Source of the DNA: Monilinia fructicola
Lineage: Eukaryota; Ascomycota; Leotiomycetes; Helotiales; Sclerotiniaceae
Assembly: GCA_008692225.1 (NCBI GenBank)
Contig: VICG01000005.1
Location: 1 to 64,000 of the forward strand
Reading direction: 5' to 3'
DNA length: 64,000 bases
How positions within the stretch are numbered: the stretch's first letter is position 1; the number at the start of each line of letters is the position of its first letter. Positions 11,261 to 21,815 of the stretch are shown in pieces. The translations under genes were made by a program, and so were the position numbers. The notes below the pieces were generated by a model. That model was not told the DNA's origin, made no database searches, and saw nothing but the letters and a program-made list of their open reading frames with translations.

Positions 11261-12811
11261 TCAGATACCACTTCCCTTAAATCCCTTAACCCTCCCTCTC
11301 TTCACAACTCCTAAACTAACGCCCTCTTCTCCGGTCATCCATCCCGGCATTTTCTCCCCATCCACAATTCCCGCCTCGACCAACTCTCGGATTCCCGCAA
11401 ATACATGGTTTCCCTGGAATGTTATCCTGACATCTGGCTTCCATGTATCTCTTCCTCTTTCATCCCTCTCCGTTTCGACTCTTCCATTGTCTTTCTCTTC
11501 GTCCAATCTATCAAGCTCCGCATCAATGGCACTTCTGCGTCCTTTATTCTTCTGGCGTTTTGGCTCAATTGTTGATTCACTTTCAGGTTCGGGTATAATG
11601 GAAGCGAGGGATGGAAAGGGATCTTCGAGGCGGATATCGAGTCTTTCGATGCCCTTCCCATCGTTGGATATTGCAGAGTTCCCAAAACGGGCTTTAGCTA
11701 TGTTCTTTCGCCTCTTTACCATTTGCGGGGCATCTTCTTCCCTATGTCTTTTCATGTTTCTCGGTATTACATTCTCCTTTTCGGCACTTTCGGAATCTTC
11801 TTCGGGTGGTGTGTCATCTTCTGGTGTAGGCAGTATCGGATTCAATGGGTTGTCCTTTCTGTTTTCTCCCGCATAAACTCCCCATGCTCCTCCTGCCGCA
11901 TTATGTCTACCTCCTCCTCTTTTCTCGCAGAGTGCCTCTAAGTTCTTCGTAGCAAATCCAGTGCTCTCTAGCTTATACCTCTCTCTTGGTTTGCTAAATG
12001 CCTTCGGAATTCCATCCAATGTCAACTTCCGCAAACTTTTCGCATCCATTGCTCCGGTGGAACCTCCCACTGAAGAATTCAAAGAAACATAAATATAAGG
12101 TGAAGCATCGGGAAAGGCAATATAGAATGTTTTGCTAGAATCGAATGTGGCACTCAGTTTAGTGGATTTAGATAAAAGTGCAAGCGATGTATTATATGGC
12201 GATTCAAGTATATATATCCTCAGGAGTAGTAATGGTAGTGTGGCATGACGATCGATATTGTAATGGGCTTTGACATCCGGTAGAATCTCTTTTTGTAAAT
12301 TTTGTAAGAATGTGGAAGGGTGAAACCTTGGTACTGCTGTGTCTTTCTTTTCTTCCTCTGGAACTTCATGGTCAAGAGAGGAGGGTGATAGCGGCACAAC
12401 CTTCAAGGCAGTCCATCTCCGCGATGTAGGATGATCATATAGGTACTGCATATCTGCCATGGCTAATTGGTATAGTGTGATTCCATGTCTCCAGTCCCCC
12501 TCCAATATCCTATCGAGTACATCCCGCCTATTGCCTTTTTGCGTCGTGAGAGAAGTATAAAGTTCGCGGAGAGAACGAAGGGTGGCATGCGGGGGATAGA
12601 GATCCTGAGCATAATCGGAAGCGGACTCATCAGCTTCGAGAAGGTAAGGAGCGGTATTAACTTGGTTACGCTTATCAAGCCAGTCGAGGGCGAGGGTAAG
12701 GAGGGAAGGGCGCGATAGACGGGAAAGAAGTTTGTGCGCGGAGGGGTGAGTTGAGGGGATGAGTTGAGATGGAGGAAGCGCAGAGGTAGTAGGGATCGAT
12801 ATTGCGGCCAT
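11261..12811 (-). CDS. CHL4/Mis15-type kinetochore protein (CENP-N family)
   Basis: A 516-residue intronless gene. The N-terminus has the family's hallmark LLSRLSRPSLLTLALDWLDK followed by a helical domain with GDWRHGITLYQLAMADMQYLYDHPTSRRW, which in this family precedes the kinetochore-binding core. A middle region carries AFPDASPYIYVSLNSS and KSLRKLTLDGIPKAFSKPRERYKLESTGFATKNLEALCEKRGGGRHNAA-like blocks (only short parts quoted here as seen). The tail, about residues 320-450, is acidic/basic and low complexity, ending with ITFQGNHVFAGIRELVEAG. CHL4/CENP-N links the inner kinetochore (CCAN) to CENP-A chromatin in the nucleus. Length matches fungal orthologues. The promoter has cell-cycle-like CGCGAAA sites. 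Antisense ORFs on the other strand are shadows. Confidence 0.85.
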   Translation of the reverse strand: MAAISIPTTSALPPSQLIPSTHPSAHKLLSRLSRPSLLTLALDWLDKRNQVNTAPYLLEADESASDYAQDLYPPHATLRSLRELYTSLTTQKGNRRDVLDRILEGDWRHGITLYQLAMADMQYLYDHPTSRRWTALKVVPLSPSSLDHEVPEEEKKDTAVPRFHPSTFLQNLQKEILPDVKAHYNIDRHATLPLLLLRIYILESPYNTSLALLSKSTKLSATFDSSKTFYIAFPDASPYIYVSLNSSVGGSTGAMDAKSLRKLTLDGIPKAFSKPRERYKLESTGFATKNLEALCEKRGGGRHNAAGGAWGVYAGENRKDNPLNPILPTPEDDTPPEEDSESAEKENVIPRNMKRHREEDAPQMVKRRKNIAKARFGNSAISNDGKGIERLDIRLEDPFPSLASIIPEPESESTIEPKRQKNKGRRSAIDAELDRLDEEKDNGRVETERDERGRDTWKPDVRITFQGNHVFAGIRELVEAGIVDGEKMPGWMTGEEGVSLGVVKRGRVKGFKGSGI

Positions 12812-14936
12812 GATCAGTGAAGCTAGAATGAATAAGGATCAAGCGGTAAGAATTTTAGATTCAGCTGACAAGTTCATAATCAGATCAATGTCGTCAATTC
12901 CCATGTATGATGATGTTGATATTTCGTTTGGTTATGATGTTGTCGCGTTCTGTTATCGCGAAATTCGCGAAATCGTCGCGATCAGCTGATGCTGTTGTAC
13001 TAACCGTAACCTTAACCTTAACCTTAGACCCACCAGACCCTCAATTTATTCTGTTTGTCATCTATATGGTTGGTTATTTGCAACACTCGAGATACTCGTA
13101 TAAAGGGCGTCTTTTCTGTCCAGCAACAAGCTGGAAACAGGAACACAACGGATGTCGGAGTTTCCCATACGGTTGAATTTCTAAGCCCATGGTACTATAC
13201 AGCAACGAACCTCCAAGGAGCAGCCTTGTCAGGAAGATATTATTAGCAAATGGTTGTACGAGTATATAACTTTTACTATTTCACCACCGTTTCTTTCCTT
13301 TCTTTCTCTCTTACTGTCTACAATATATGGATTTTCCCGATAAAGTACGGGGCGCTTTAAGTAGACTAGGCATCACTCGGAAATCAGCATTGAGACTCCT
13401 AGGTACCTAGTTCCAGTAACCTCTTCTTGCTCTATAGCTATGACTGAAGAAGTGACCTGAATGTATTGTATAGATGATTCACTGATCATGAATCTTGAAC
13501 AAGATACATTCAACTGCTTAGGGCGGGTTCCATGATGGGACTGGCTTTCCAATCGAGGTGATTGGTGAGCTTATAGATAGGATTGGGTACATCGGTAACC
13601 TAAATTCTAAACCGTGATGAAGCTCAGTAATCCCCAAGATTACTCAAAGCAACAGGCGGTGAAACCTTTTCATTACTCTCAAGGCATGGTGATAATACTA
13701 TTTTCGTCACACCGCGGTGTCCCACGCGGCGCAGCGGCTTCGGTGAAAGTGCCATAACCATCTATTGTTTTATGGCTCATGTTTGCAGTGTCAACTTTAG
13801 GACAATGGGAAAATGGAATCTGTACCACTATCCAGTTTTCTTCATTACCATTATCTTGAGGTTTTAATGTGGCGATTACGTGCAGAAGAATGACTTGATC
13901 TTCATGATTTGCTCACTACCAGTGGCCAGGCTGCTTAGCCTGTGCACCTGTCCATACTGGTACGAAACGATGCCTTTTAAAAAATCATTATTTACCAATG
14001 AGACTGCTACTTTTCAAAAGCTTTATACTAGCCTTCCCCCAACCATTATGTCAGCTTTGTCGGACATCTGCTGCCCTATGAGCGTATGAAAATATCAGGT
14101 GAATGTCCTCTAGCAGTTAGATGAATGTATGGACGTCTTAGTACGAATAACCCAAGATTATCAGATGAGAGGTTCTAGATGTATGAATGAATATATGCCT
14201 TTAAGATCTCCATCATTTCATGAACCTTAAAAATTGCTCTGTGGTGAAGATAGCCAGCCGGCTACCAACCTCTCTCCGAAATAGTCCATACAAGCCATCC
14301 CTCAAATCTGCCTGTGTATCAGCACGTGCTCTTAAACTACCTCTCCATAGAGAGTCCGGTGCTTGATAGTTCTTTCATGCGAATCTCCTTCCTCCTTTGG
14401 ACAACGCGCTAGCGAGCTATACCTCCCTGCTCTCTCATCATCTCTAGCATTCACAAAATTATCACAACACCAACTAACGATCCTTCTTCGGCTTTTATTG
14501 ATGGGTCATACATGGAATATACCTTTTGCCAGGACCATATTGTTCATTGTTCCTCTTGTTCTTATCTGCGACATCTACAGCTTCACTTTCGAGATTGGTA
14601 TCTAGCTGTATAACACTCATCTTCAAAGGTATGCTTCATTTAGGCCGTCTTATCCTACTTCATTCCCTAAACATTGCATATTGGACTTCTAAAGTACTCA
14701 CATCTTTCGCTCTTTGCTCTCCTATAGCTTGTCATTCTATCTCTTCGTAGTATGTGGGAATCATTCTAGTTTTATTTTGCAACATTATCCATCACAAAAT
14801 ACATCACAAAATTGATTATTATTCTTTACCTCCATCAGACTTTCACTTCAACCTTCGTTTTTGGGCTACTACGAATGGAGATACCATCTCTTCCTCATTC
14901 GGTCTTACTAACAAAATGTGACAGCCTCACACGATT
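12812..14936. other. Intergenic region between CHL4 and the GTPase gene
   Basis: Contains the CHL4 promoter, a short degenerate (CTTAAC)3 run near 13012-13032, and one CCTAGGTA motif at 13398. The distal part is the promoter and leader of the GTPase gene. No ORF here looks protein-like, and I see no RNA gene. Confidence 0.55.
12956..12981 (-). promoter_or_regulatory. TCGCGA cluster with two CGCGAAA (SCB-like) sites upstream of CHL4
   Basis: About 150 bp upstream of the CHL4 start, three TCGCGA palindromes lie within 26 bp (12956, 12965, 12976). Two of them extend to CGCGAAA (12957-12963 and 12966-12972), spaced 9 bp apart, which fits the CRCGAAA consensus bound by the yeast G1/S factor SBF. 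Cell-cycle control of a kinetochore gene would be sensible, but binding is inferred from sequence only. Confidence 0.45.
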
Positions 14937-17900
14937 ATGAATCCATTAATTATGGCCCAGGAAGGCAAAGCGGATGCCGATACAAGGGTCAATCTCATAA
15001 AAGCAATGATCAAACCCGAAGTAGTTGAAGATTCTGCTTCTGAGATAGGTAAAGGAATTGGAACCGACACGAATCTTACCCTCGCTCAATTGGATATGGC
15101 CGAAGTGGTCAAGAAGGAAAAGGCAGTTGACGACAGTGTTCTATTTTTGAACAAAGTTGAAGGTGCCATGGCTCCGCACACAGAAATGTTTCCCGAGCTC
15201 CAAAAATGGAGAGATCAGACCAGTAAAGTCGTCTCTCGTCAGTGTTTGAACATCCATTTAACGCAATATTCTTGCAGAGAAAATTCTCGCTGGTAGAGAG
15301 CGCCCTCGTGTGCTTGTTGGAGTGCTTGGGTACACAGGCAGTGGGAAATCTTCCCTGATCAATGCTCTCATCGATGAGGAGATGGTGGTACCGGCCAATG
15401 CAATGCGTGCCAGCACTTCCGTGGTAACAGAAATCTCCTGGAATGATTCCGATGATCCAGAGAAGGTCTTCCGTGCCGAAATAGAATTCATCAGTGAAAC
15501 GGAATGGAAAGAGGAGATGGAAATCCTGTTAGATGATCTAAAGAATGCGACCAAGGGAGAAGATGTATCTGTTAGGTCTGGTAGCGAAGCCAGCACTGCA
15601 TTTGCAAAAATATCTGCCGTTTGGCCCGGTGTGACTCTTGCCAAACTAAAAGGTATGACTTCGGATGAGCTATTTCAACAAGTCGATGGCGTTTCAAATA
15701 TACTAGATTGCCATTTAGATATCTTCGATCGCAAAGCCAAGTCTTTCTCACAGCAGATCAATGCATATATCGACTCCAATAACAAACAGAATTCATCCAA
15801 AGAAATTTCATACTGGCCTTTGGTACGTTGTGTTCGTATCTACACTAAAGCCGAGATTTTGAGGCATGGCCTCGTACTGGTTGACCTACCCGGGCTTGGA
15901 GACTCCAACACAGGCAGGACCCAAGTAGCAGAGAACTACGCCAAGAATCTCACCTACATTTGGATCGTAGCTGATATTGTCCGCGCGATCGATGACCAGA
16001 TTGCCAAAGATTTGATGGGAAAATCATTCAGAAGACAGTTACTTATGGATGGAAAATACGATGATAGGTACGTTACTTTTGTTATGACTAAGACTGACAT
16101 TATCAACAATGAAGAAGTCATCGAGTCATTGCAACTCCGAGAGAAGGAGTTGAAAGCAGTTCTAGCAAGAGAAGAAGAAATTTTGGAAAAGATCCACGAT
16201 GGCGAAGAAGCGCTGGTCCGAAAAACTAATCAAGTCAAGAAAATCAAGAAGACTCTGAAAGTACTCATCGAGAATGGCGAACCTTCGAAAGGTGACAGAG
16301 CTACATTACGGAAGCGCAAGTATGCTGAAGAGGGTGTTGCAAAGACGGAGGGTGGTTCTTCAAACGGCCTAGAGCCATTATTAGACAAAAATCTCTTTAA
16401 TCAAAAAAGAGCATTTAGAGTTAAGGCTATTAAAGCTTTGGAAAAAAAGCTTATTGAATTTGGCTTTATGTTTAAATTGATTAAAAATGATATTAAAGTT
16501 ATTTGTACCCAAACTTGGAATAAGTATATATAAAAGCATTTCAAAATGAATTTTGAAAATAGGCTTTGAGAATTGAAGTAGAATATTTTTAATGATATTA
16601 ATACTAAGTAATAATATAAAAACCAGAAGGATAATAAAAACTTGATTTATTAAGATATATTTTTTAATATTAATTATTATATTAATAAATAAACATTAAT
16701 ATAAATATATTATATAATAAAGCTTATTAATCAATTAAATGTTTTTTATATATTTTTTAAAAAATATTAAAGACTTATTAGCTGTTTTAAGTATAATTTA
16801 ATACCAAAAGGATTTATTATAATAAAAAAGACTTTTATTTTTGATTTACAAAAGTATATAATACAATCTATTTTGATTATATATATAAAAATAATAGATT
16901 TATTTTTAAATGAATTTAATTTTTTTAAATTAAATATTAAATTATAAATTAAAAATAATTCTTTTAATTTCTTATTTTTATCCTAAAAAAAGAAATTTAA
17001 TATAATACTAAAAAAATACCTTATATTTTTTTACAAAATATATTCTAATTTAATATTGTTTATAAAATCTAATATTATCAAATCCTTTTTTTATACTTTG
17101 ATAATTGCAATGAAACATATCTATAAGATTATTAAAACCAATATTATGCCAACACTGCAGAACTGCATTCGAGCAAGCACAGAAAAGACTGAAGAGGGTG
17201 TTGCAAAAACGGAGGGTAGTTCTTCAAACAGCTTAAAGCCACTATTAAATAAAAATCTCTTTAATCAAAAAAAAGTATTTAAAATTAAGATTATTAAGGC
17301 TTTAAAAAAAAAGCTTATTGAATTTAGTTTTACATTTAAATTAATTAAAAGTGATATTAAAGTTATTTATACCTAAACTTAAAATAAGTATATATAAAAG
17401 TATCTTAAAATAAATTTTAAAAATAGGTTTTAAGAATTAAAGCAAAATATTTCTAATAATATTAATACTAAATAGTAATATAAAAACTAAAAGGATAATA
17501 AAAACTTGATTTATCAAAGTATGTTTTTTAACATTAATTGTTATATTAATAAATAAATATTAATATAAGTATATTATATAATAAGGTTTATTAATCAATT
17601 AAATGTTTTTTATATATTTTTTAAAAAGTATTAAAAACTTACTAACTATTTCAAGCGTAATCCAATACTAAAAGAATTCGTTATAATAAAAAAGACTTTT
17701 ATTCTTGATTTACAAAAATATATAGCAAAGTCTATTTTGATTATATATATAAAAATAGCAAATTTATTCTTAAATGACTTTAATCTTTTTAAGTTAAATA
17801 TCAAATTATAGGCTAAAAACAACTTTTTCAATTCCTTATCTTTATCCTAAAAAAGGAAACTTAATGCAATATTAAAAAAATATCTTACGTTTTTTCACAA

Positions 17901-19028
17901 GGTATATCCCAATTTAATATTGTTTACAAAATCTAACATTATCAAATCCTTTTCTTATACTTTAATAATTGCGATGAAACGTATCTGCAAGATCATTAAA
18001 ACCAACATTATGCTAACACTGCAGAGCTGCATCCGAGCAAGCACAGAAAAGGCTGAAGAGGCCTGTAAAGAGCTTGTGAGTTCAGATACTTCCTACCAGA
18101 CTTGGAAGGCGATTTGCCGTCGATTTGGCAAATTCAACAGCAAGAAAAATGCCAAATATAACTGGAATGGAGTGTTTCTGGAGCCATTCATGAGATCTCT
18201 CGCCAAAAGCTGGGATACAGTCTTCAACTCTCAAATGCAGAGTATTCATGAGATATATGCCGGAGACTTGATCAGAGCGATCAAGAGATTCTCGGCGGAT
18301 ATAAAACCATTTCTTCGAAGCATGGCAGAAGCTTCGGCATCAAAATCGCCAATTGATTTCTTAGAGAAGGTTCCGTACTTGGAGAGAAAAACTAAAGCCA
18401 CAGTATTCGCGGCTTTGAATTCAGCCCAACGTCAGGCTCAGGATATTCATCGAGCAATAGAGCCGGTCATCACAGGTCATCTGAAGCCGGCCTATGAAAC
18501 TTGTAGCCAGCAATCAAGTAAGTACTGCATTCCACTAATTAAAGCGTTGCAGCGTCATTAACGCAGATGTCATTCCCAGATACGGGAGCACTTGCTCGGA
18601 TGAAAGAAGCTCTCGTCAACCATATCAGGGAGACCAACCAAATCATGTATTGCGAATCTTCCAGCTTACTGAAATCAAAATTGAGGAAGATGACTCGGAA
18701 CGTTGAGGAATTCTTGACCAGAGCTCATACCGAGACATCCGATTACCTCAGAAAGGAAATTAGAGATATGATCATGTTGGCGGTTGCAAAGGATGATGAA
18801 GCCAGAGAAAAGGTCAGGAGTACTCTGCGCAAAGATTTGAGCATGGGATTGAACATATTGGAAGCATCGTGGGCTGAGGTTGCTTCTCGGCCAACGGAAA
18901 AGATTGACCCTGTGAAGATGGATAGAAAGGAAGATGACGAGAACAGTGACGATACGAGTGATGATACTGATGAGGGCGACAGTAATGAGAGGATCGAGAG
19001 TACCAGCGACGATGACGAAGACTTTTGA
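14937..19028 (+). pseudogene. SLIP-GC-like nuclear GTPase gene, disrupted by RIP-mutated internal duplication
   Basis: Exon 1 starts at ATG 14937. An intron ends at 15277 and begins at either GTAAAG 15223 (55 bp) or GTCAGT 15238 (40 bp); both keep frame. Exon 2 carries a dynamin-type GTPase domain: P-loop GYTGSGKSSLINAL, G3 motif DLPGLGDSN, then TKTD, plus family blocks NAMRASTSVVTEISW and FWPLV-like YWPLVRCVRIYTKAE. This is the arrangement of fungal proteins annotated as nuclear GTPase SLIP-GC. From 16331 an 864-bp segment is present twice in tandem and has decayed to AT-rich DNA with many stops, so only an N-terminal fragment can be made. Intact coding resumes at 18059 in the same frame (helical domain, then acidic tail to 19028). 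A small intron starts at GTAAGT 18518; its 3' end is ambiguous (18566 needs one C fewer at 18575-18577). The pre-duplication product would have been about 1040 residues. Confidence 0.8.
16331..18058 (+). repeat. Two 864-bp direct tandem repeats mutated by RIP, inside the GTPase gene
   Basis: Copy 1 is about 16331-17194 and copy 2 about 17195-18058. The word agggtgttgcaaa starts copy 1 at 16331 and copy 2 at 17195, and the gctgaagag/actgaagag boundary recurs once more at 18051, so the period is exactly 864 bp (288 codons). Differences between copies are overwhelmingly C/T and G/A: for example tgtacccaaacttggaata (16504) versus tatacctaaacttaaaata (17368). Both copies are extremely AT-rich while the flanks are not. 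This is the signature of repeat-induced point mutation, which acts on duplications longer than a few hundred bp. Traces of the GTPase reading frame remain visible in both copies. Confidence 0.93.
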
Positions 19029-21420
19029 CTTGAAGTCATGGCTTTTTGATTGGAACGCACTGCATCCGAGTTACACCGTTTACATTCAGGGAGAGGAATT
19101 TCGTAATTCTCCTTCATGTGGTCTTTGATTTATATTTCGTTATATTTTACCATTTTTTCAATCTCATATTTTGCCACACACCTATCAATGGCGTTAAATT
19201 TCTATCATTTTTATTCACTCTAGCGATGTTTGTTCGGAAATGAGGTTCATGGTGTTATTAATGAGATGAGGTATAAGCTTCAAGTTGAGTGATTGCTGCT
19301 TCAAACATCTATATTTTCTATATCTTAGAAATCAACCCAAATTCCTTCTAATATGCAAATGAATACCCTCGATTTGGATTACGTGGCGCATAAAACTATA
19401 GCTATGTACTGTACTCCTCCGTACAGTAGCATCTTGGACAAAAATAGACTTCACCAGCCTCAAAATTTTCACTATCCGGATGTTTCCGATAGTTTGATGA
19501 GCTACGAATATCCACAGCTTCTTATACAGTAACATTTAGGGTTTCCCCTTTCATTTAGTGCCGCTTCACAGTCCACAGAGAGAGACATCTTTGACGTGTA
19601 AGAACTTTACCTCTACGATAGGTTGCTACAACCAAGGGCGTACACTGTACAGTAAGTACTATACTATACTGCACCAAATCACCAATGCTCTCACAGTCTC
19701 ACAGAGTCACAGTCTCACAGTCTCACCCACTCTCGGGGTAGACTCCGCATTGGAGATGATTAGATTAGTTTTGAACCCTGACGAGCGGTATACGGAGTAG
19801 GAATGCGGGACATGAGACAATACAGTATATCATTGGGTGAAGATGTCTCGCTAAGATCCATAAAAGCTCCGATGCCTTCAAAACCCGAGGTTAAGCCAAG
19901 CACGGGTAGATAACTATGAAATGTCAAAGAGGATTGTGAGGTCTACTTATCAGTAAACTGCTTCTCTGTATCCATCATGGGCTTATTAGTAGTCAGGTAG
20001 TAGTAGGTAGCTACGAGAAGTCTGAAAGAAAACTTGAAATTGATGTGAGTAGATGGATTAATAATCATCTTCTACTTTAGTAAGCATAGAATTTGATTAC
20101 GCTATCCAATCACTGACCAGATAGAGTAGTTGCCTCGCCTCCTTTTAACATCAAAAGATCCTTTACATCAAGCACAGAGTAGAAAGAGAGTGTTTGAATC
20201 GATGAGTGAATGGAATACAAAAAGCAGGTAAATGAATAGTAATCACGCCTTGAAGTACGAAAACGATAGACAGACAGACAACAAGGGAACACCCCCCACG
20301 ATAATCTCCTTTATAATCATTGCCACTACCCGGGTAAGCACTATCACAATCACAATCACACAAATTTACTTCACGAGACCCTCAAACTGGACGAGAATTG
20401 GAAAGGAAGCGAGTTAATGTCCCTGGATGATAATCATACATACTAGCTACACACCACAACCACACACCACACCACCTCTCACCGCACCATACATACACCA
20501 TAGATACATACTACGGAGTAGATACATTACTTGACCGATATTCAGGATTTCTAGTGTTGACAAGTTACCTACTGCACTTTACCTGGTGTACAACTTCTGA
20601 ACTTGCAGATTTAAAAAAAGGGACAACGCCTTTGTTTCTTGACCTTCAATCTCATGTTTCATGTCTCATATCTCATATCTCATATCATATCTCTTATCCC
20701 ATATTTCCTTTGTCGAAGCGAAGCTTGTTTGCACCTTTTATTAGACTCCTAATAAAGACTAAAGACCTCGGAGTTGGATACCGCACACTGCATACTACAT
20801 ACTACATACATTCTACATTCAACATTCTACATTCTACATACTAATTACTCCGTACATACTGCATACTACACACACTACACACACTACACACACCCCCTCC
20901 TTCTATTACAACTTGAAATTTGTCATCAAGCGGCGGGCAGTGCGGGCAGCTGTGGGCAAAAGCGTGTTGAAGTGGGGCAAGTCTAAGGATTCAAGTCCAC
21001 AATCATTCCGGAATTACTTTTCAACTCAAACTCAACACTGTCAACACTTCCAACCACCAACACCACCAAACTTGTTTTCTTCACCAGTATCATACTCACA
21101 TTATACTAATCGCAGGGAAACCCATCCTGCATTCTTGTGTTTTTGTTACAAAGAAATCAACGATTGAACATACAATTTGAGTCGCGGAATTCAATCAACT
21201 CAAACCCTCGTCGCCTATTAGGTTCGGGCGCAATTCGGAGAACAAAGAGAAAAACTTCGAATAACTTTTCAACCACCTGCCAACCTTCTAAACCTTCCAT
21301 CAAAGCATCAAAAGCATCAAAAGCATCAAAAGCATCAAAAGCATCTCATCTACGACATCGATACAATATAAAAGATTAGCATACGATAATCATTCGAGAT
21401 ATCGGAGTACGTCCTTCAAA
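19029..21420. other. Intergenic region with repeated TACGGAGTA motifs; CYS3 promoter
   Basis: No supported gene. It holds three exact TACGGAGTA/TACTCCGTA copies (19791, 20512, 20846), catac/tacat simple repeats near 20.79-20.89 kb, and a CATCAAAAG minisatellite (21304-21345) in the leader of the CYS3-type gene. Several short ORFs are translations of low-complexity DNA. Confidence 0.6.
21304..21345 (+). repeat. CATCAAAAG minisatellite in the 5' leader of the bZIP gene
   Basis: A 9-bp unit, catcaaaag, is repeated four to five times ending about 75 bp before the ATG at 21421. It probably lies in the transcribed leader. Confidence 0.8.
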
Positions 21421-21771
21421 ATGGCATACAATGGTCGGCGGGGTCCAAATGTATCGGAATACATTGCGAACTTGAACGCAATTCCAACACCACAAGATTT
21501 ACAGAATTCCAATCAGGATCCTTTCAACGTGGATGATGAATTGGCCATGTTTACGAACGCTCAGTTCTTCGACTTCGATTTAAATCAAAATACCGGTACA
21601 GATCTACAAGCGCCAAATTTTGATGGAGTTGGAGCACAATCAACTGCGGATAGTGTTGATTTGGATTTGAAGGACATGGATTTTGGTATCACAGGTTAGA
21701 GATGCCCCCAAAGTCTTTCCTGCTCTGTTCTGCTGTTGAACTGCTGCACTTCCATCATACACACACACACA

Positions 21772-21815
<44 letters not shown>

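Noticed and set aside
13012..13032. (CTTAAC)3, resembling an interstitial telomere repeat
   Set aside because: The fungal telomere unit is TTAGGG/CCCTAA; this unit differs and is too short.
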